Positions 43,138-50,793 of a stretch of 50,793 bases of DNA are shown here, piece by piece. Source of the stretch: Acidobacteriota bacterium (GTDB lineage: Bacteria; Acidobacteriota; Vicinamibacteria; Vicinamibacterales; JAHECP01); NCBI GenBank assembly GCA_024641665.1, contig JAHECP010000023.1:1-50793 (forward strand), read 5' to 3'. The notes beneath the pieces are model-generated. The model saw only the letters and a list, made by a program, of their open reading frames with translations. It was not told where the DNA came from and did no database searches. A program made the translations under genes and the position numbers. Numbering within the stretch: the first letter of the stretch is position 1; every line of letters begins with the position of its first letter.

Positions 43138-44724
43138 TTACGGCTTCGTCGCGCGGTCGATGAACACGGCGATGTTGTCGTGGAGGGCCTTCCGGGCGGC
43201 GTCGTGCAGGTACATCATGTGGCCCGACTCGTAGTAATCGAGTTTGATGTTCTTCTGGAGCGCCGCCGGCAGCCCGAGGTGGTCCATCGTGAACTCGGTC
43301 TCGAAGAACGGCGTGGCCATGTCGTAGTAGCCGTTCTCCACTTCGACCTGCAGGTTCGGGTTGGTGATCATGGCCTGCGCCAGGTCGTCCTGCACGTTGG
43401 GCGCGCTCGGGAAGAACCCGGCGAACCCGCGCCGCTGGCGCCGCCAGTTCCACTGGCCGCCGCCGCCGCTGGAGTTGTGGTACTCCAGGTCCTGGCCGAA
43501 CTTCAGCTCGTCGTGGTTGTAGGCGTTGATGAGCGCGGTGAACGCGCCGCCCACCGCCGGACCCTCCGGGTCGCCCTGCGCCTGCTCGGTGAGCAGGTCC
43601 CACGTGTAGCCCGTGAAGCGCGAGTCGATGCGGCCCGACGTCAGCCCGCGGCTGCGCATCAGCTCCGCGCTGAACTGCCCGAGCTTCACGCGCAGGTCCG
43701 CCTTCATCAGGTAGTCCTCGCTCAACCCGGTGAAGTAGGAGAGCTTCTTCGCAACCGCCGCCTTCTCGGCCTCCGGGAGCTTCGCGCCCTTGAAGAGGGC
43801 CGAGGCGTACTCGCCCTGCGCGTACTGGCGCGCCTCCTCGACGAACTTCGCCAGGTCGGGCGGCCGGGTCGCCAGGGCCTTGTGGTACCACGCCGTCGCG
43901 GCGTAGCTCGGCAGGTAGAAGATGTACGGCCGGTCGTCGCCGTTCTCGAAGGTGATCGTCGCCAGGTCCATCACCGACGAGATCAGGCAGATCCCGTTCA
44001 GGTGCACCGAGTAGCGCTGCTGGAGGAGGTTGCCCACCACGGCCGATCGGAACGTGCCGTAGCTCTCGCCGATCAGGAACTTCGGCGAGTTCCACCGGTC
44101 GTTCTTGCTGAAGTACTTGATGATGAACTGCGCGAAGGACTGCGCGTCCTCGTCGATGCCGTAGAAGTCGCTGGTCTTCCCCTTGCCCACCAGGTGGCTG
44201 TAGCCGGTGCCCATCGCGTCGATGAAGACCAGATCGGTCTTGTCGAGCAGGGTCTCGGCGTTGTCCACCAGCCGGTACGGCGCCGGCGGCGTGAACTCGC
44301 CGTCCACCGTCTCGACGCGCTTGGGTCCGAACGCGCCCATGTGCAGCCACATCGAGGCGGAACCGGGCCCGCCGTTGTAGAGGAACGCAATCGGCCGCTT
44401 GCTGAGATCCGTGACGTCCGAGCGCGTGTAGGCGACCGCGTACATGAGCCCGATCGGCTCGCCCTGCTCGTTTTTCAGGAGCGTCGTGCCGGCCGTCGCC
44501 TTGTAGGGGATCACCTGGCCGCCAACGCGGATCGTGTGCTCCGTCACCGACGACTGTTCCTGCTCCGACGCCTCGCTGGCCGCCGGCTTCGCGGCCTGCG
44601 GCCGTTCCGCCTGCGCGGCCGCGGGCCTCGCGTTCTGCGGCCTCTCCCCCTGCGCGGCCGCCGGCGCGGCGAACGCGATCAGGGCGAGGAGCGTGATACC
44701 GCCAAGATGCTCTCGCATGTGCAT
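43138..44724 (-). CDS. Exported S10-family serine carboxypeptidase
   Basis: 528 residues. Signal peptide (MHMREHLGGITLLALIAFAA, PAAAQ) then a Gln/Ala/Pro-rich linker (about 27-58). Catalytic features: oxyanion motif NGGPGSASM (118-126), nucleophile Ser221 in LIGESYGTFR, Asp in VENGYYDMATPFFETEF and His in YYESGHMMYLHD. Alpha/beta-hydrolase fold, acting on peptide C-termini at low pH in characterised members. It is one of few secreted carboxypeptidases of this class in bacteria but recurs in Acidobacteriota. The frame is open 28 codons upstream; ATG 44724 has GGAG 9 nt before it and starts the signal peptide. A sigma-70 promoter lies at 44779-44808. Confidence 0.93.
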   Translation of the reverse strand: MHMREHLGGITLLALIAFAAPAAAQGERPQNARPAAAQAERPQAAKPAASEASEQEQSSVTEHTIRVGGQVIPYKATAGTTLLKNEQGEPIGLMYAVAYTRSDVTDLSKRPIAFLYNGGPGSASMWLHMGAFGPKRVETVDGEFTPPAPYRLVDNAETLLDKTDLVFIDAMGTGYSHLVGKGKTSDFYGIDEDAQSFAQFIIKYFSKNDRWNSPKFLIGESYGTFRSAVVGNLLQQRYSVHLNGICLISSVMDLATITFENGDDRPYIFYLPSYAATAWYHKALATRPPDLAKFVEEARQYAQGEYASALFKGAKLPEAEKAAVAKKLSYFTGLSEDYLMKADLRVKLGQFSAELMRSRGLTSGRIDSRFTGYTWDLLTEQAQGDPEGPAVGGAFTALINAYNHDELKFGQDLEYHNSSGGGGQWNWRRQRRGFAGFFPSAPNVQDDLAQAMITNPNLQVEVENGYYDMATPFFETEFTMDHLGLPAALQKNIKLDYYESGHMMYLHDAARKALHDNIAVFIDRATKP

Positions 44725-44778
44725 GTCTCGGGTCTCCACAGACAGATGGCGAAACGTGAACCGCTCGTGGAACAGGAT

Positions 44779-44808
44779 ATCGTCGACCGGCCGCGCGGCG
44801 CTTGTCAA
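44779..44808 (-). promoter_or_regulatory. Sigma-70-type promoter of the S10 peptidase gene
   Basis: Minus strand TTGACA (44808-44803), 18-nt spacer, GACGAT (44784-44779). Strong -35, weak -10. Confidence 0.45.
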
Positions 44809-44847
44809 CCTCTCGCGCGCGCGGGCACGGCGACGCCCCGCCCGCCC

Positions 44848-46929
44848 CTAGAACACGGCGGTCGTCTTCAGGAAGAGCGTGTGGCCCTGGTCCGAGCGCT
44901 CGCCGAACCCGGCCGTGCCCCGCTGGTAGGCCACCTGCACCGATCCGAACGGGGGCCGATACCGCCAGACGAAGACCGCCTGCACGTTGCGCCGGTCGAT
45001 GGCGGAGTTGGTCTGGACATAGACCTTCAGGAACAGATCCTTCGTGAAAAACTGGCTCGCCCGGACCACGTGAATCCACGTGGTCTCGCCGTCCGGGTCG
45101 GGGTCGAGCAGAAGGCGTTCGAGCGAATACTCGGCCGACAGCTGCGGCGTTACCTTGCCGCGCGCCGTGGCGGACCAGAGCCGGAAGTCCGAGTCGAAGT
45201 TGCGCCCGAAGGTGTACTGGACCTCCACCGACTGGTACTCGCGGGTGTTGTAGCCGGCCGCGAGCGCCGCCCGCCGGTTTCGGAAGTCCTTCTCGAACCG
45301 CTTGAACTCCTCCGCGTACGCGAAGCCGGCGCTCCAGCGGTTCCTGAACTGCACGTCGGCGCCCTGGTTGATCTGCCAGCTCCGCAGCACGCCGTGCTGG
45401 CTCCAGTAGACGTTGTAGTTGGATTCGTACTGCACCTGCTCGAACGCGCCGTTCCTGACCCAGATGGTCTTCTCGAGCGCGGAGTCGATCTCGCGCCGAT
45501 CGTCGTCCTTGATCTGCCCGATGACATTGATGTTGTCCGCGAGGTGCTCTCCCAGGTCGGTGTACCGGACGTGGAAATGGCCGGTCGCCGAGTCGTAGGA
45601 CGGGCGCAGGAAGAACGCGCCGCTGCCGCGCGCGAACGGGCCCCAGCTCTCGATGGCCTGCGCCGTCATCCCGATCGTCCGGGTGAAGAACAGGTTCGCA
45701 TCGACGCTCACCGAGCCCTGGTTGACGCCCGCCAGGGAGCGGTTGGCCATCATCGCGCCGACGCTCGAGCGCCCGAACACGTCGCGCTGCAGGCGGCCCA
45801 CCGTGTAGTTCGCCCGGTCCCCGCCGGCGAGCGGATCGGACTCGACCGAGAGCGCATTGGCCGTCCAGCGCCCCTGCTTCCCGAGCACCTTTCCGCCGCC
45901 CGCGATGTCGGCGATACGCCTCGAGTAGAACGTACGAATCCGCTGGCCGAACAGCTCCTGCCCCTCGAGGAAGAACTGGCGCTTCTCGGGAAGCGAGATC
46001 TCGAAGCGCGTGAGGTTCACCTCTTCCTGGTCGGCCTCGATCGTCGCGAAGTCGGGGTTCACCGTCGCGTAGGCGGCCGCCTGCGGCGTCAGGGCGTACC
46101 GCAGGTCCACGCCGGCCTGCCACTGGCTCGACGCGCCGTCCTGCAGCCGCGCCAGGCCGTACGGAATCAGCTGGTGGCGGGCGGCGGGCGGCGCGACGGA
46201 GAGGCCGGTCAGACGGCCCGCCCGCGACACCTGCGCCTCGGTCTCGAGGGGTCCGCTCCAGGTGCTGAACTCCAGCGTCCGCCGCCGGCTGCGCCCGAAG
46301 TTGATGCCCCAGGCCTGATCGCCCGAAGCCGCGTACTTGATCGACGTGAGCGGAATCGCGAACTCCGCCGACCAGCCGCCTTCGATGCGCGTCGCCGCGC
46401 TCTGCCACGCCGCGTCCCAGCTGCCGTCCACCTGCCGCCCGTCGTCCGACACGCGGAGGTCCGCCTGCGTGCCGAGCGCGTTGGTGATGAAGAGGTAGGC
46501 CGTCCGGCCGTCATCGTAGCTGTCGAGCAGCACGGCGACGGCGTCGTCGTGGAGGAGCTCCGCGTCGCGCTGCGTGAGCTGCGCGGTGACCGGCTCGGGG
46601 TCGAACGCGCGGAACGCCACGTAGAGATGTCCCGCGTCGTAGAGGACGAGCGTCTCGGTGCGCACGCCCGACGGCTCGCCGCGCCGCGGCTCGTACTGGA
46701 TGAAATCGGTCGCGACCGCGGCGCCCTGCCATTCGGCGTCGCCCACCAGACCGTCGATGGCCGGCGGCGCCGGCGCCCGGACCGCCGGCAGCGCGGGCAC
46801 CCGCCGCCCGGATTCCTGCGCGAAGGCGTCGAGATCGTCGCCACCGCCGAGGAGGCCGGCGAGGGCCGCCACGAACACGATCACCGGGGCGCTCACGGCC
46901 GAGCCCGCGCCCAGACGTTCGACGCGCAT
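44848..46929 (-). CDS. Exported CBM9-like plus DUF5916 outer-membrane protein
   Basis: About 693 residues. A hydrophobic N-terminus (APVIVFVAALAGLLGG) is a signal peptide. Residues about 50-230 form a CBM9-like sandwich (IDGLVGDAEWQGA, LYVAFRAFDPEP, SWDAAWQSAATRIEGGWSAEFAIPL). The rest is a DUF5916 beta-barrel (FFLEGQELFGQRIRTFYSRRI, then paired strands to KTTAVF), ending in Phe as outer-membrane proteins do. Ligand unknown; carbohydrate or peptidoglycan binding by the CBM9 part is the usual guess. Start ambiguous: ATG 46929 preferred, a GTG six nt upstream also possible; no ribosome-binding site seen. Located 30 nt from the MoaD-like gene. Confidence 0.88.
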   Translation of the reverse strand: MRVERLGAGSAVSAPVIVFVAALAGLLGGGDDLDAFAQESGRRVPALPAVRAPAPPAIDGLVGDAEWQGAAVATDFIQYEPRRGEPSGVRTETLVLYDAGHLYVAFRAFDPEPVTAQLTQRDAELLHDDAVAVLLDSYDDGRTAYLFITNALGTQADLRVSDDGRQVDGSWDAAWQSAATRIEGGWSAEFAIPLTSIKYAASGDQAWGINFGRSRRRTLEFSTWSGPLETEAQVSRAGRLTGLSVAPPAARHQLIPYGLARLQDGASSQWQAGVDLRYALTPQAAAYATVNPDFATIEADQEEVNLTRFEISLPEKRQFFLEGQELFGQRIRTFYSRRIADIAGGGKVLGKQGRWTANALSVESDPLAGGDRANYTVGRLQRDVFGRSSVGAMMANRSLAGVNQGSVSVDANLFFTRTIGMTAQAIESWGPFARGSGAFFLRPSYDSATGHFHVRYTDLGEHLADNINVIGQIKDDDRREIDSALEKTIWVRNGAFEQVQYESNYNVYWSQHGVLRSWQINQGADVQFRNRWSAGFAYAEEFKRFEKDFRNRRAALAAGYNTREYQSVEVQYTFGRNFDSDFRLWSATARGKVTPQLSAEYSLERLLLDPDPDGETTWIHVVRASQFFTKDLFLKVYVQTNSAIDRRNVQAVFVWRYRPPFGSVQVAYQRGTAGFGERSDQGHTLFLKTTAVF

Positions 46930-46959
46930 GGCCACGCGCGATTGTAGTGCGGAGCCCGG

Positions 46960-47214
46960 CTACCCGCCAGAGATGGTAGGAATCAGTTCGACGACGTCGC
47001 CGTCAGCGAGCGGGCGATCCCGCACCCGATGGAGCACCAGCTCGTCGTTCACCGCAAAGTTGAGCAGCGCATCGTCGAACAGGCTCCGGAAGCCGGGAAC
47101 CCGGCGCTCGAGGACCTCGACGAGCTCGGCAATCGTGCCGACCGGCTCGGTGACGGCGAGCGACGCGGCGCCCGCGTCGCGCTGGAGGCTGGCGGGAAGA
47201 TGGACGGTCAGCAC
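46960..47214 (-). CDS. MoaD/ThiS-family ubiquitin-like sulfur carrier
   Basis: 84 residues ending in the obligatory Gly-Gly (TISGG). Beta-grasp pattern: MLTVHLPASLQRDAG, TIAELVEVLERRVPGF, FAVNDELV, LADGDVVELIPTISGG. MoaD proteins, after C-terminal thiocarboxylation, supply sulfur for molybdopterin. It is the next gene after an aldehyde:ferredoxin oxidoreductase of the type that uses a tungsten bis-pterin, so a dedicated sulfur carrier for that enzyme's cofactor is likely. The start is a GTG at 47214; no clear ribosome-binding site. Repeats (47224-47362) separate the two genes. Confidence 0.88.
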   Translation of the reverse strand: MLTVHLPASLQRDAGAASLAVTEPVGTIAELVEVLERRVPGFRSLFDDALLNFAVNDELVLHRVRDRPLADGDVVELIPTISGG

Positions 47215-47223
47215 GGCTTATGG

Positions 47224-47362
47224 CTTAGGGCTCACGGCTCACGAATACCGCACGGGGACTGGGGGCTGGGAACTGGGGCCTCCGTTGTCCGTGTCCCATT
47301 CCGTGTCGCATTTCCGTGGTTCATTCCGTGGCGATTTCCGTGGTCATTCCGTGGTCATTGCC
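47224..47362. repeat. Composite array between MoaD-like and oxidoreductase genes
   Basis: GGCTTAG, GGCTCAC, GGCTCAC, then GGGACTG, GGGGCTG, GGAACTG (47224-47280), followed by decayed CGATTTCCGTGG-type units in reverse orientation (47300-47362). Both heptamer types and the 12-mer meet here. Confidence 0.65.
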
Positions 47363-47374
47363 TGCGACAACCCG

Positions 47375-49330
47375 TCACGCCCGTCCCTCCAGCGCCGCCT
47401 CGAGCTCCCGGCGCCAGGCGTCCTGCGGCACGCCCTCCTCGGTGAGGCTCGAGAGGGCGTAGAAGCGCGAGAGCATGGCGTCGAACTCGGCGCGGTCGAT
47501 CTTCTCGCCGGCGTAGGCGCCGACCGTGATCGGCTCCTCGAACCAGCGCTCGGGCAGGGTGTCGTCCTGCCGGCCGACACCGAGGCGCCGGTTGATCAGC
47601 CGCTCGACGCCCATGATGTTCAGGCCCACGCGGTCGAGCGCCGCGGGCTCGAACGCGAGGCCGGTGACGTTGGCGATCTGCGCGGCGAACTGGTCGAGGC
47701 CCGGCAGCGACGGGCTGTTGAACAGCTGCGTCGTGAACCGGCACATGCCGACCGCGTCGCCCACGCCGAAGACGTTCTCGCAGACGCGCACCGCGCGCTC
47801 CTTGCCCTCGTAGCTCGTCGGCGCCGCGCTCACCGCCCCGCCGTAGAGCCGCTGCTTGAACGCCGGGTCGTCGTTGATGCGCGCGTTGATCTCGAGCGTG
47901 ACGCGGTTGCGCAGGTGATCCATGCCGCGCGTGGACACGGCGAGGCCGAGCGCGAACGCCTTCAGGATTCGCGCGTCGTGCGGGTCGCTCTGCATCAGGC
48001 CCTTCACGGCCATCCGGTAGCGCAGCGCCCCGGGCGGATAGTGCCCCTTCTCCACGGCGCGCGCGCCGTCGGCCAGCACGTCGCCGAACCCCTCGCGCCG
48101 CGACAGCATGAAGATCAGCCGCTCCACCAGCGCCGCGTCGCCCCAGACGAGCTCGAGCCCGCCCGTGTCGCGCGCGGTGATGATCCCGCGCTGGAAGAGC
48201 TCCATCGCCCACGCGATGGCCGACCCGGTCGAGGCCGTGTCGAGGCCGAGGTCGTTGCATATGTTGTTGAGCCGGATCACCGACTCGATCCGGTCGATGC
48301 CGACGTTGGGACCGAACTTGCCGAGCGTCACGTACTCGGGCCCGTCGCCCCGCCCGTAGCGGTCGGCCTCGTCGCCGTGGAGGTCGTTGAGCGGCCGGCA
48401 GTTCACCGGGCACCGGAAGCAGCCCGCCATCCCCGGGCGGTAGGGATCGATGTTGGAGGCGTCGAGGGCGTCCGTCCAGGTCGTCTCCTGGTGGTTCTTC
48501 GTCCCCATCGCGCCGAGCAGCCGGCTCGGCTTGTAGAGGAACGGCGTACCGGTCGTCTTCAGCGCGTGCTTGACGACGGAGGTGGCGAGGAGCTTCTGGG
48601 CGATCTCGCGGTTGTAGCCCTTGTAGGGCTGCGCCGTCTCGAAGTCGTGCGTCTGCCCCTGGACGAGGATCGCCTTGAGCCGGAGCGCGCCCATCTTCGC
48701 GCCGGGTCCGCCGCGCGCGTAGCACGCCTTGGGGCCCGCCATGATCGCGCTCGTCAGCACCAGCCGCTCGCCGGCGCGCGTGATGCTCGCCATGGCCAGG
48801 TCGCGCGTCCACGCGCCGCCGAAGTCGGCTTCGATCCGCTCGCGCAGATCGAGGTTGTCGAGGCCGACGTAGGGCGCGGCGTCGCGGAACGCGATGCGTC
48901 CGTCCTTGACGTGCAGGAGCGTCCACCGCGGCGCCCGCCCGTAGAGCACCAGGTGGTCGTAACCGTTCATCTTGGTGAACGACGGGAAGTAGTCGCCGGC
49001 GTTGCAGTCCATCAGCACGCCCGACTCGGGCGACCACGACGTGGCGTTGCCGCGCGCCGCGCTCGGCACGATGCCCGTCAGCACGCCCGAGCCGAAGATG
49101 AGCGGCACCCCGGGATCGAGCGGCGCGAGCGACTCGTCGAGCAGGCGGTAGAGATAGAACATGTTCGCGCCGCGCCCCGCGAGCAGCGCTCGCACCACCG
49201 ACACGGGCGTGTACGCCTGCCGGACCTCGCGGCGCTCGAGGTCGATGAAGGCCGTCGCGCCCTGCGTTGGGTACTGCGGCGCGTCGGGCAGCTCGGCGAG
49301 GAGCCGCGCCACCCGGTCCCTGATGGGCAT
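47375..49330 (-). CDS. Tungsten-type aldehyde:ferredoxin oxidoreductase (AOR family)
   Basis: 651 residues, cytoplasmic, the usual family length is about 600-650. The [4Fe-4S] ligands are Cys304, Cys307 and Cys311 (MAGCFRCPVNCRPL) and the distal Cys517 (VRVCENVFG). Pterin-binding regions include GVLTGIVPSAARGNATSWSP, GPGAKMGALRLKA and DTASTGSAIAWAMELF. AOR enzymes oxidise aldehydes to acids with ferredoxin as acceptor, using a tungsten or molybdenum bis-pterin. No ferredoxin or electron-transfer subunit is adjacent, but a MoaD-like protein follows. Start: ATG 49330; the open frame 67 codons upstream runs through repeats. No strong ribosome-binding site. Confidence 0.93.
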   Translation of the reverse strand: MPIRDRVARLLAELPDAPQYPTQGATAFIDLERREVRQAYTPVSVVRALLAGRGANMFYLYRLLDESLAPLDPGVPLIFGSGVLTGIVPSAARGNATSWSPESGVLMDCNAGDYFPSFTKMNGYDHLVLYGRAPRWTLLHVKDGRIAFRDAAPYVGLDNLDLRERIEADFGGAWTRDLAMASITRAGERLVLTSAIMAGPKACYARGGPGAKMGALRLKAILVQGQTHDFETAQPYKGYNREIAQKLLATSVVKHALKTTGTPFLYKPSRLLGAMGTKNHQETTWTDALDASNIDPYRPGMAGCFRCPVNCRPLNDLHGDEADRYGRGDGPEYVTLGKFGPNVGIDRIESVIRLNNICNDLGLDTASTGSAIAWAMELFQRGIITARDTGGLELVWGDAALVERLIFMLSRREGFGDVLADGARAVEKGHYPPGALRYRMAVKGLMQSDPHDARILKAFALGLAVSTRGMDHLRNRVTLEINARINDDPAFKQRLYGGAVSAAPTSYEGKERAVRVCENVFGVGDAVGMCRFTTQLFNSPSLPGLDQFAAQIANVTGLAFEPAALDRVGLNIMGVERLINRRLGVGRQDDTLPERWFEEPITVGAYAGEKIDRAEFDAMLSRFYALSSLTEEGVPQDAWRRELEAALEGRA

Positions 49331-49346
49331 GGGGTTAAGGTACCAC

Positions 49347-49420
49347 AGGGACTGGGGGCTGGGGACTGGGGACTGGGGACTGGTAACGACCACGGAAGGA
49401 CCACGGAAATCGCCACGGAA
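49347..49420. repeat. Composite array upstream of the oxidoreductase gene
   Basis: GGGACTG, GGGGCTG, GGGACTG, GGGACTG, GGGACTG (49348-49382), then CCACGGAAGGA, CCACGGAAATCG, CCACGGAA (49390-49420). The most regular copy of the composite. Further right (49485-49530) GCACC-type short repeats continue. Confidence 0.8.
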
Positions 49421-49422
49421 TA

Positions 49423-49442
49423 GGGCCGGCTGAAGCCGGCCC
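49423..49442 (-). terminator. Hairpin downstream of the TM2 gene
   Basis: GGGCCGGC-TGAA-GCCGGCCC; same 8-bp stem as at 28961-28980 with another tetraloop. About 90 nt after the TM2 stop on the minus strand; no U-tract. Confidence 0.35.
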
Positions 49443-49534
49443 CCACAGGATGCATAAACGAAGCCGCGCGTTCTGAACCCCACCGCGCCACCGCGCACCG
49501 CTGTGCACCGTCTGCACCCTGCACGATGCACCCG

Positions 49535-50122
49535 TCACTGCCCCTGCCGTCCCCGCCAGTCCTCGTAGACCAGCCAGGCGCCGCCGCCCACGACGGCCAT
49601 CGGCCACCACTGGCCGACCCACGCGAGCGACATCCCGAACATGGTGTGGCCGAAGAGCACGAGGCCGGCCGCGATGAGCGCGAGGCCACCCGCGAGCGAG
49701 CCCGCGTGGCGCGGCGCCTTGCCGTCCTCGGGCAAGTCCATCGGCCGCAGCCCAGACAGCGCCTGGTTGTAGAGGCTGGCCCGCCGCGCGGCGTCGATCA
49801 CGTTGAAGAGCCAGAAGAACGCGAGCAGGAAGCCGACGACGCCCATCAGATCGCTGTCGATCATCTCGCCGGCGATGACCGCGATCAGGCCGCCGACGAC
49901 CAGCGCGTTCACGAATCCCTGCTGGTAGTACCCGACGTAGACCTGGCCCAGACCGGGCATGGCCGAGAGAATCGCCGCGAGCCACGGCGACTTCCGCCGG
50001 GGGTCGTCGAGAAACGCGCGGCGGTCGGCGTACGTGTGGGCGGCGGGCGACGGTTCGATGACGGGCATGGCGGCCCGGGCGTCTTCGGCGTCGTGCATCA
50101 TGGTGGCTGCTCCGTTCGTCAT
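49535..50122 (-). CDS. TM2-domain membrane protein
   Basis: 195 residues. A hydrophilic N-terminus (about 1-45, AHTYADRRAFLDDPRRKSP) is followed by a TM2 domain: PWLAAILSAMPGLGQVYVGYYQQGFVNALVVGGLIAV, with the G-x-G-x-x-Y-x-G turn, then two more helix pairs (GVVGFLLAFFWLFNVIDAARR; GLALIAAGLVLFGHTMFGM; WPMAVVGGGAWLVYEDW). TM2 proteins have no defined activity. Start: ATG 50122 with GAGAGGTGAG upstream; a GTG at 50134 is also open. It may be cotranscribed with the truncated gene at the right edge. Confidence 0.82.
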   Translation of the reverse strand: MTNGAATMMHDAEDARAAMPVIEPSPAAHTYADRRAFLDDPRRKSPWLAAILSAMPGLGQVYVGYYQQGFVNALVVGGLIAVIAGEMIDSDLMGVVGFLLAFFWLFNVIDAARRASLYNQALSGLRPMDLPEDGKAPRHAGSLAGGLALIAAGLVLFGHTMFGMSLAWVGQWWPMAVVGGGAWLVYEDWRGRQGQ

Positions 50123-50148
50123 GGTGTCTCTCACCTCTCACTCACTCA

Positions 50149-50238
50149 CGTGGGGCTCCGCCCCACACCCCGGCTCGGTCGCTTGCGGGGACCCCGTCGC
50201 CCCGCGCCGCTCCCTCGCGGGCCGCGCCGTGCGCGGCC
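50149..50238 (+). repeat. GC-rich dispersed repeat, copy 3
   Basis: Starts CGTGGGGCTCCGCCCCACAC and continues almost identically to copy 1 (14850-14939), differing mainly in ACCCCGTCGCC against GCCCCTCCACC. Confidence 0.8.
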
Positions 50239-50296
50239 GGCTCGTTCTGCGGCTCGCCAGCACCGAGGACGAATCACCTCATACGAGCCGCAGACC

Positions 50297-50793
50297 TCAC
50301 TGACGGGAACGCGCGGCGGTCGCCGGCGGTTCGGTCGGGGAGGCAAACAAGCCGACGCTCCACTCGCGGAAACGGCGCGCCAGCGCCTCCACCTCGGCGG
50401 CCAGGCGGCTCATCCACGCGCCCGCCACGGCGAACGCGTCGTCCCACGTCCGATGCAGGCGATCGAGCCAACCCTGGGCGCCGGCGACGATCGACCGGTC
50501 GGCCCCGGCGGGGACCCGGTCACGCCAGGCGCCGACACGCGAGCCGACCGCCTGATCGAGGGCGCCGAGCCCGTCGACCACGTGCGTGCGGGCGATCGGC
50601 TCGACGCGCGCCACCGTGCGCTCCCACGCCGCGAGCGGGTTGCCGGCAATCAGGATCAGCACGACCGTGAACGCGTAGGCGGCCTCGAGCGCGAAGCGCG
50701 GCCGGCGGACGAGCGTCGCCCATGCCGCGCGCCAGCGGTCCGCGACGCGACCGGCGGTCCGCCGCCGGCTCGTGGCGGCCAGTACGCGGGCGG
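50297..50793 (-). CDS. C-terminal part of a membrane protein, unrecognised (runs off the right edge)
   Basis: The reading frame is open from the stop at 50297 to the window end, so the start is missing. The visible ~165 residues begin with an Arg-rich segment (ATSRRRTAGRVADRW), then RRPRFALEAAYAFTVVLILI, one membrane helix, and a helical extracytoplasmic tail (VDGLGALDQAVGSRVGAWRD, WDDAFAVAGAWMSRLAAEVE) ending AARSRQ. The layout (basic region, one helix, external tail) would suit an anti-sigma-factor-like or zinc-finger membrane protein, but no motif proves it. It precedes the TM2 gene by about 170 nt. Confidence 0.65.
   Translation of the reverse strand, partial: ARVLAATSRRRTAGRVADRWRAAWATLVRRPRFALEAAYAFTVVLILIAGNPLAAWERTVARVEPIARTHVVDGLGALDQAVGSRVGAWRDRVPAGADRSIVAGAQGWLDRLHRTWDDAFAVAGAWMSRLAAEVEALARRFREWSVGLFASPTEPPATAARSRQ

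Overview
The window is GC-rich (around 70%) and carries the gene set expected of an Acidobacteriota genome, most likely class Vicinamibacteria. The pointers are an orphan FtsX/MacB-type permease of the acidobacterial duplicated (ADOP) kind, two very large TonB-dependent receptors with N-terminal carboxypeptidase-regulatory-like domains, a VWFA-related acidobacterial protein, a CBM9/DUF5916 outer-membrane protein, a sortilin/VPS10-like propeller protein, and a crowd of exported peptidases. No rRNA, tRNA, CRISPR array, insertion sequence or phage gene was seen.

Layout. 1-11.8 kb (all minus strand): a cut-off paralogue of an M14-type carboxypeptidase, a lone receiver protein, a TonB receptor, a 1399-residue M14 carboxypeptidase, and a soluble histidine kinase overlapping a sigma-54 activator. 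12.2-14.6 kb: ADOP permease (+). 14.6-19.1 kb: a DGQHR (DndB-like) protein (-) diverging from a second M14 peptidase (+). 19.4-25.5 kb (-): a small membrane protein, an OsmC-type protein, a TPR/lipocalin-like protein, a second TonB receptor and an FTR1-type iron permease. 25.9-39.3 kb (+): VPS10-like protein, M19 dipeptidase, an M1-M28-PDZ fusion aminopeptidase, a DUF2914 protein, the carbon-starvation transporter CstA with its small YbdD-type partner, and a VWFA protein. 39.5-50.8 kb (-): amidohydrolase, a 28-residue peptide, an ArnT/PMT-like glycosyltransferase, an S10 serine carboxypeptidase, DUF5916 protein, MoaD-like protein, tungsten-type aldehyde:ferredoxin oxidoreductase, TM2 protein and a truncated membrane protein at the right edge.

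How it may fit together (inference): the exported peptidases (M14 x3, M19, M1/M28, S10, amidohydrolase), TonB receptors and CstA point to scavenging of peptides. The first TonB receptor and the large M14 peptidase each have a sigma-54-like promoter (GG-N10-GC) plus a near-identical upstream palindrome (TGTTGNAACA), and lie next to a histidine kinase/NtrC-type pair that could drive them.

The least ordinary content is intergenic. Three copies of a roughly 155-bp cloverleaf-like element bounded by CTGGCGACC/GGTCGCCAG have long stems whose sequence differs between copies while pairing is kept, and in one copy the core is flipped relative to its flanks. Hairpins whose two arms are arrays of complementary heptamers, composite arrays of a CCACGGAAATCG 12-mer with G-rich heptamers, a third GC-rich dispersed repeat, and a 28-bp GGGGACGGGA-type hairpin fill most of the remaining gaps.
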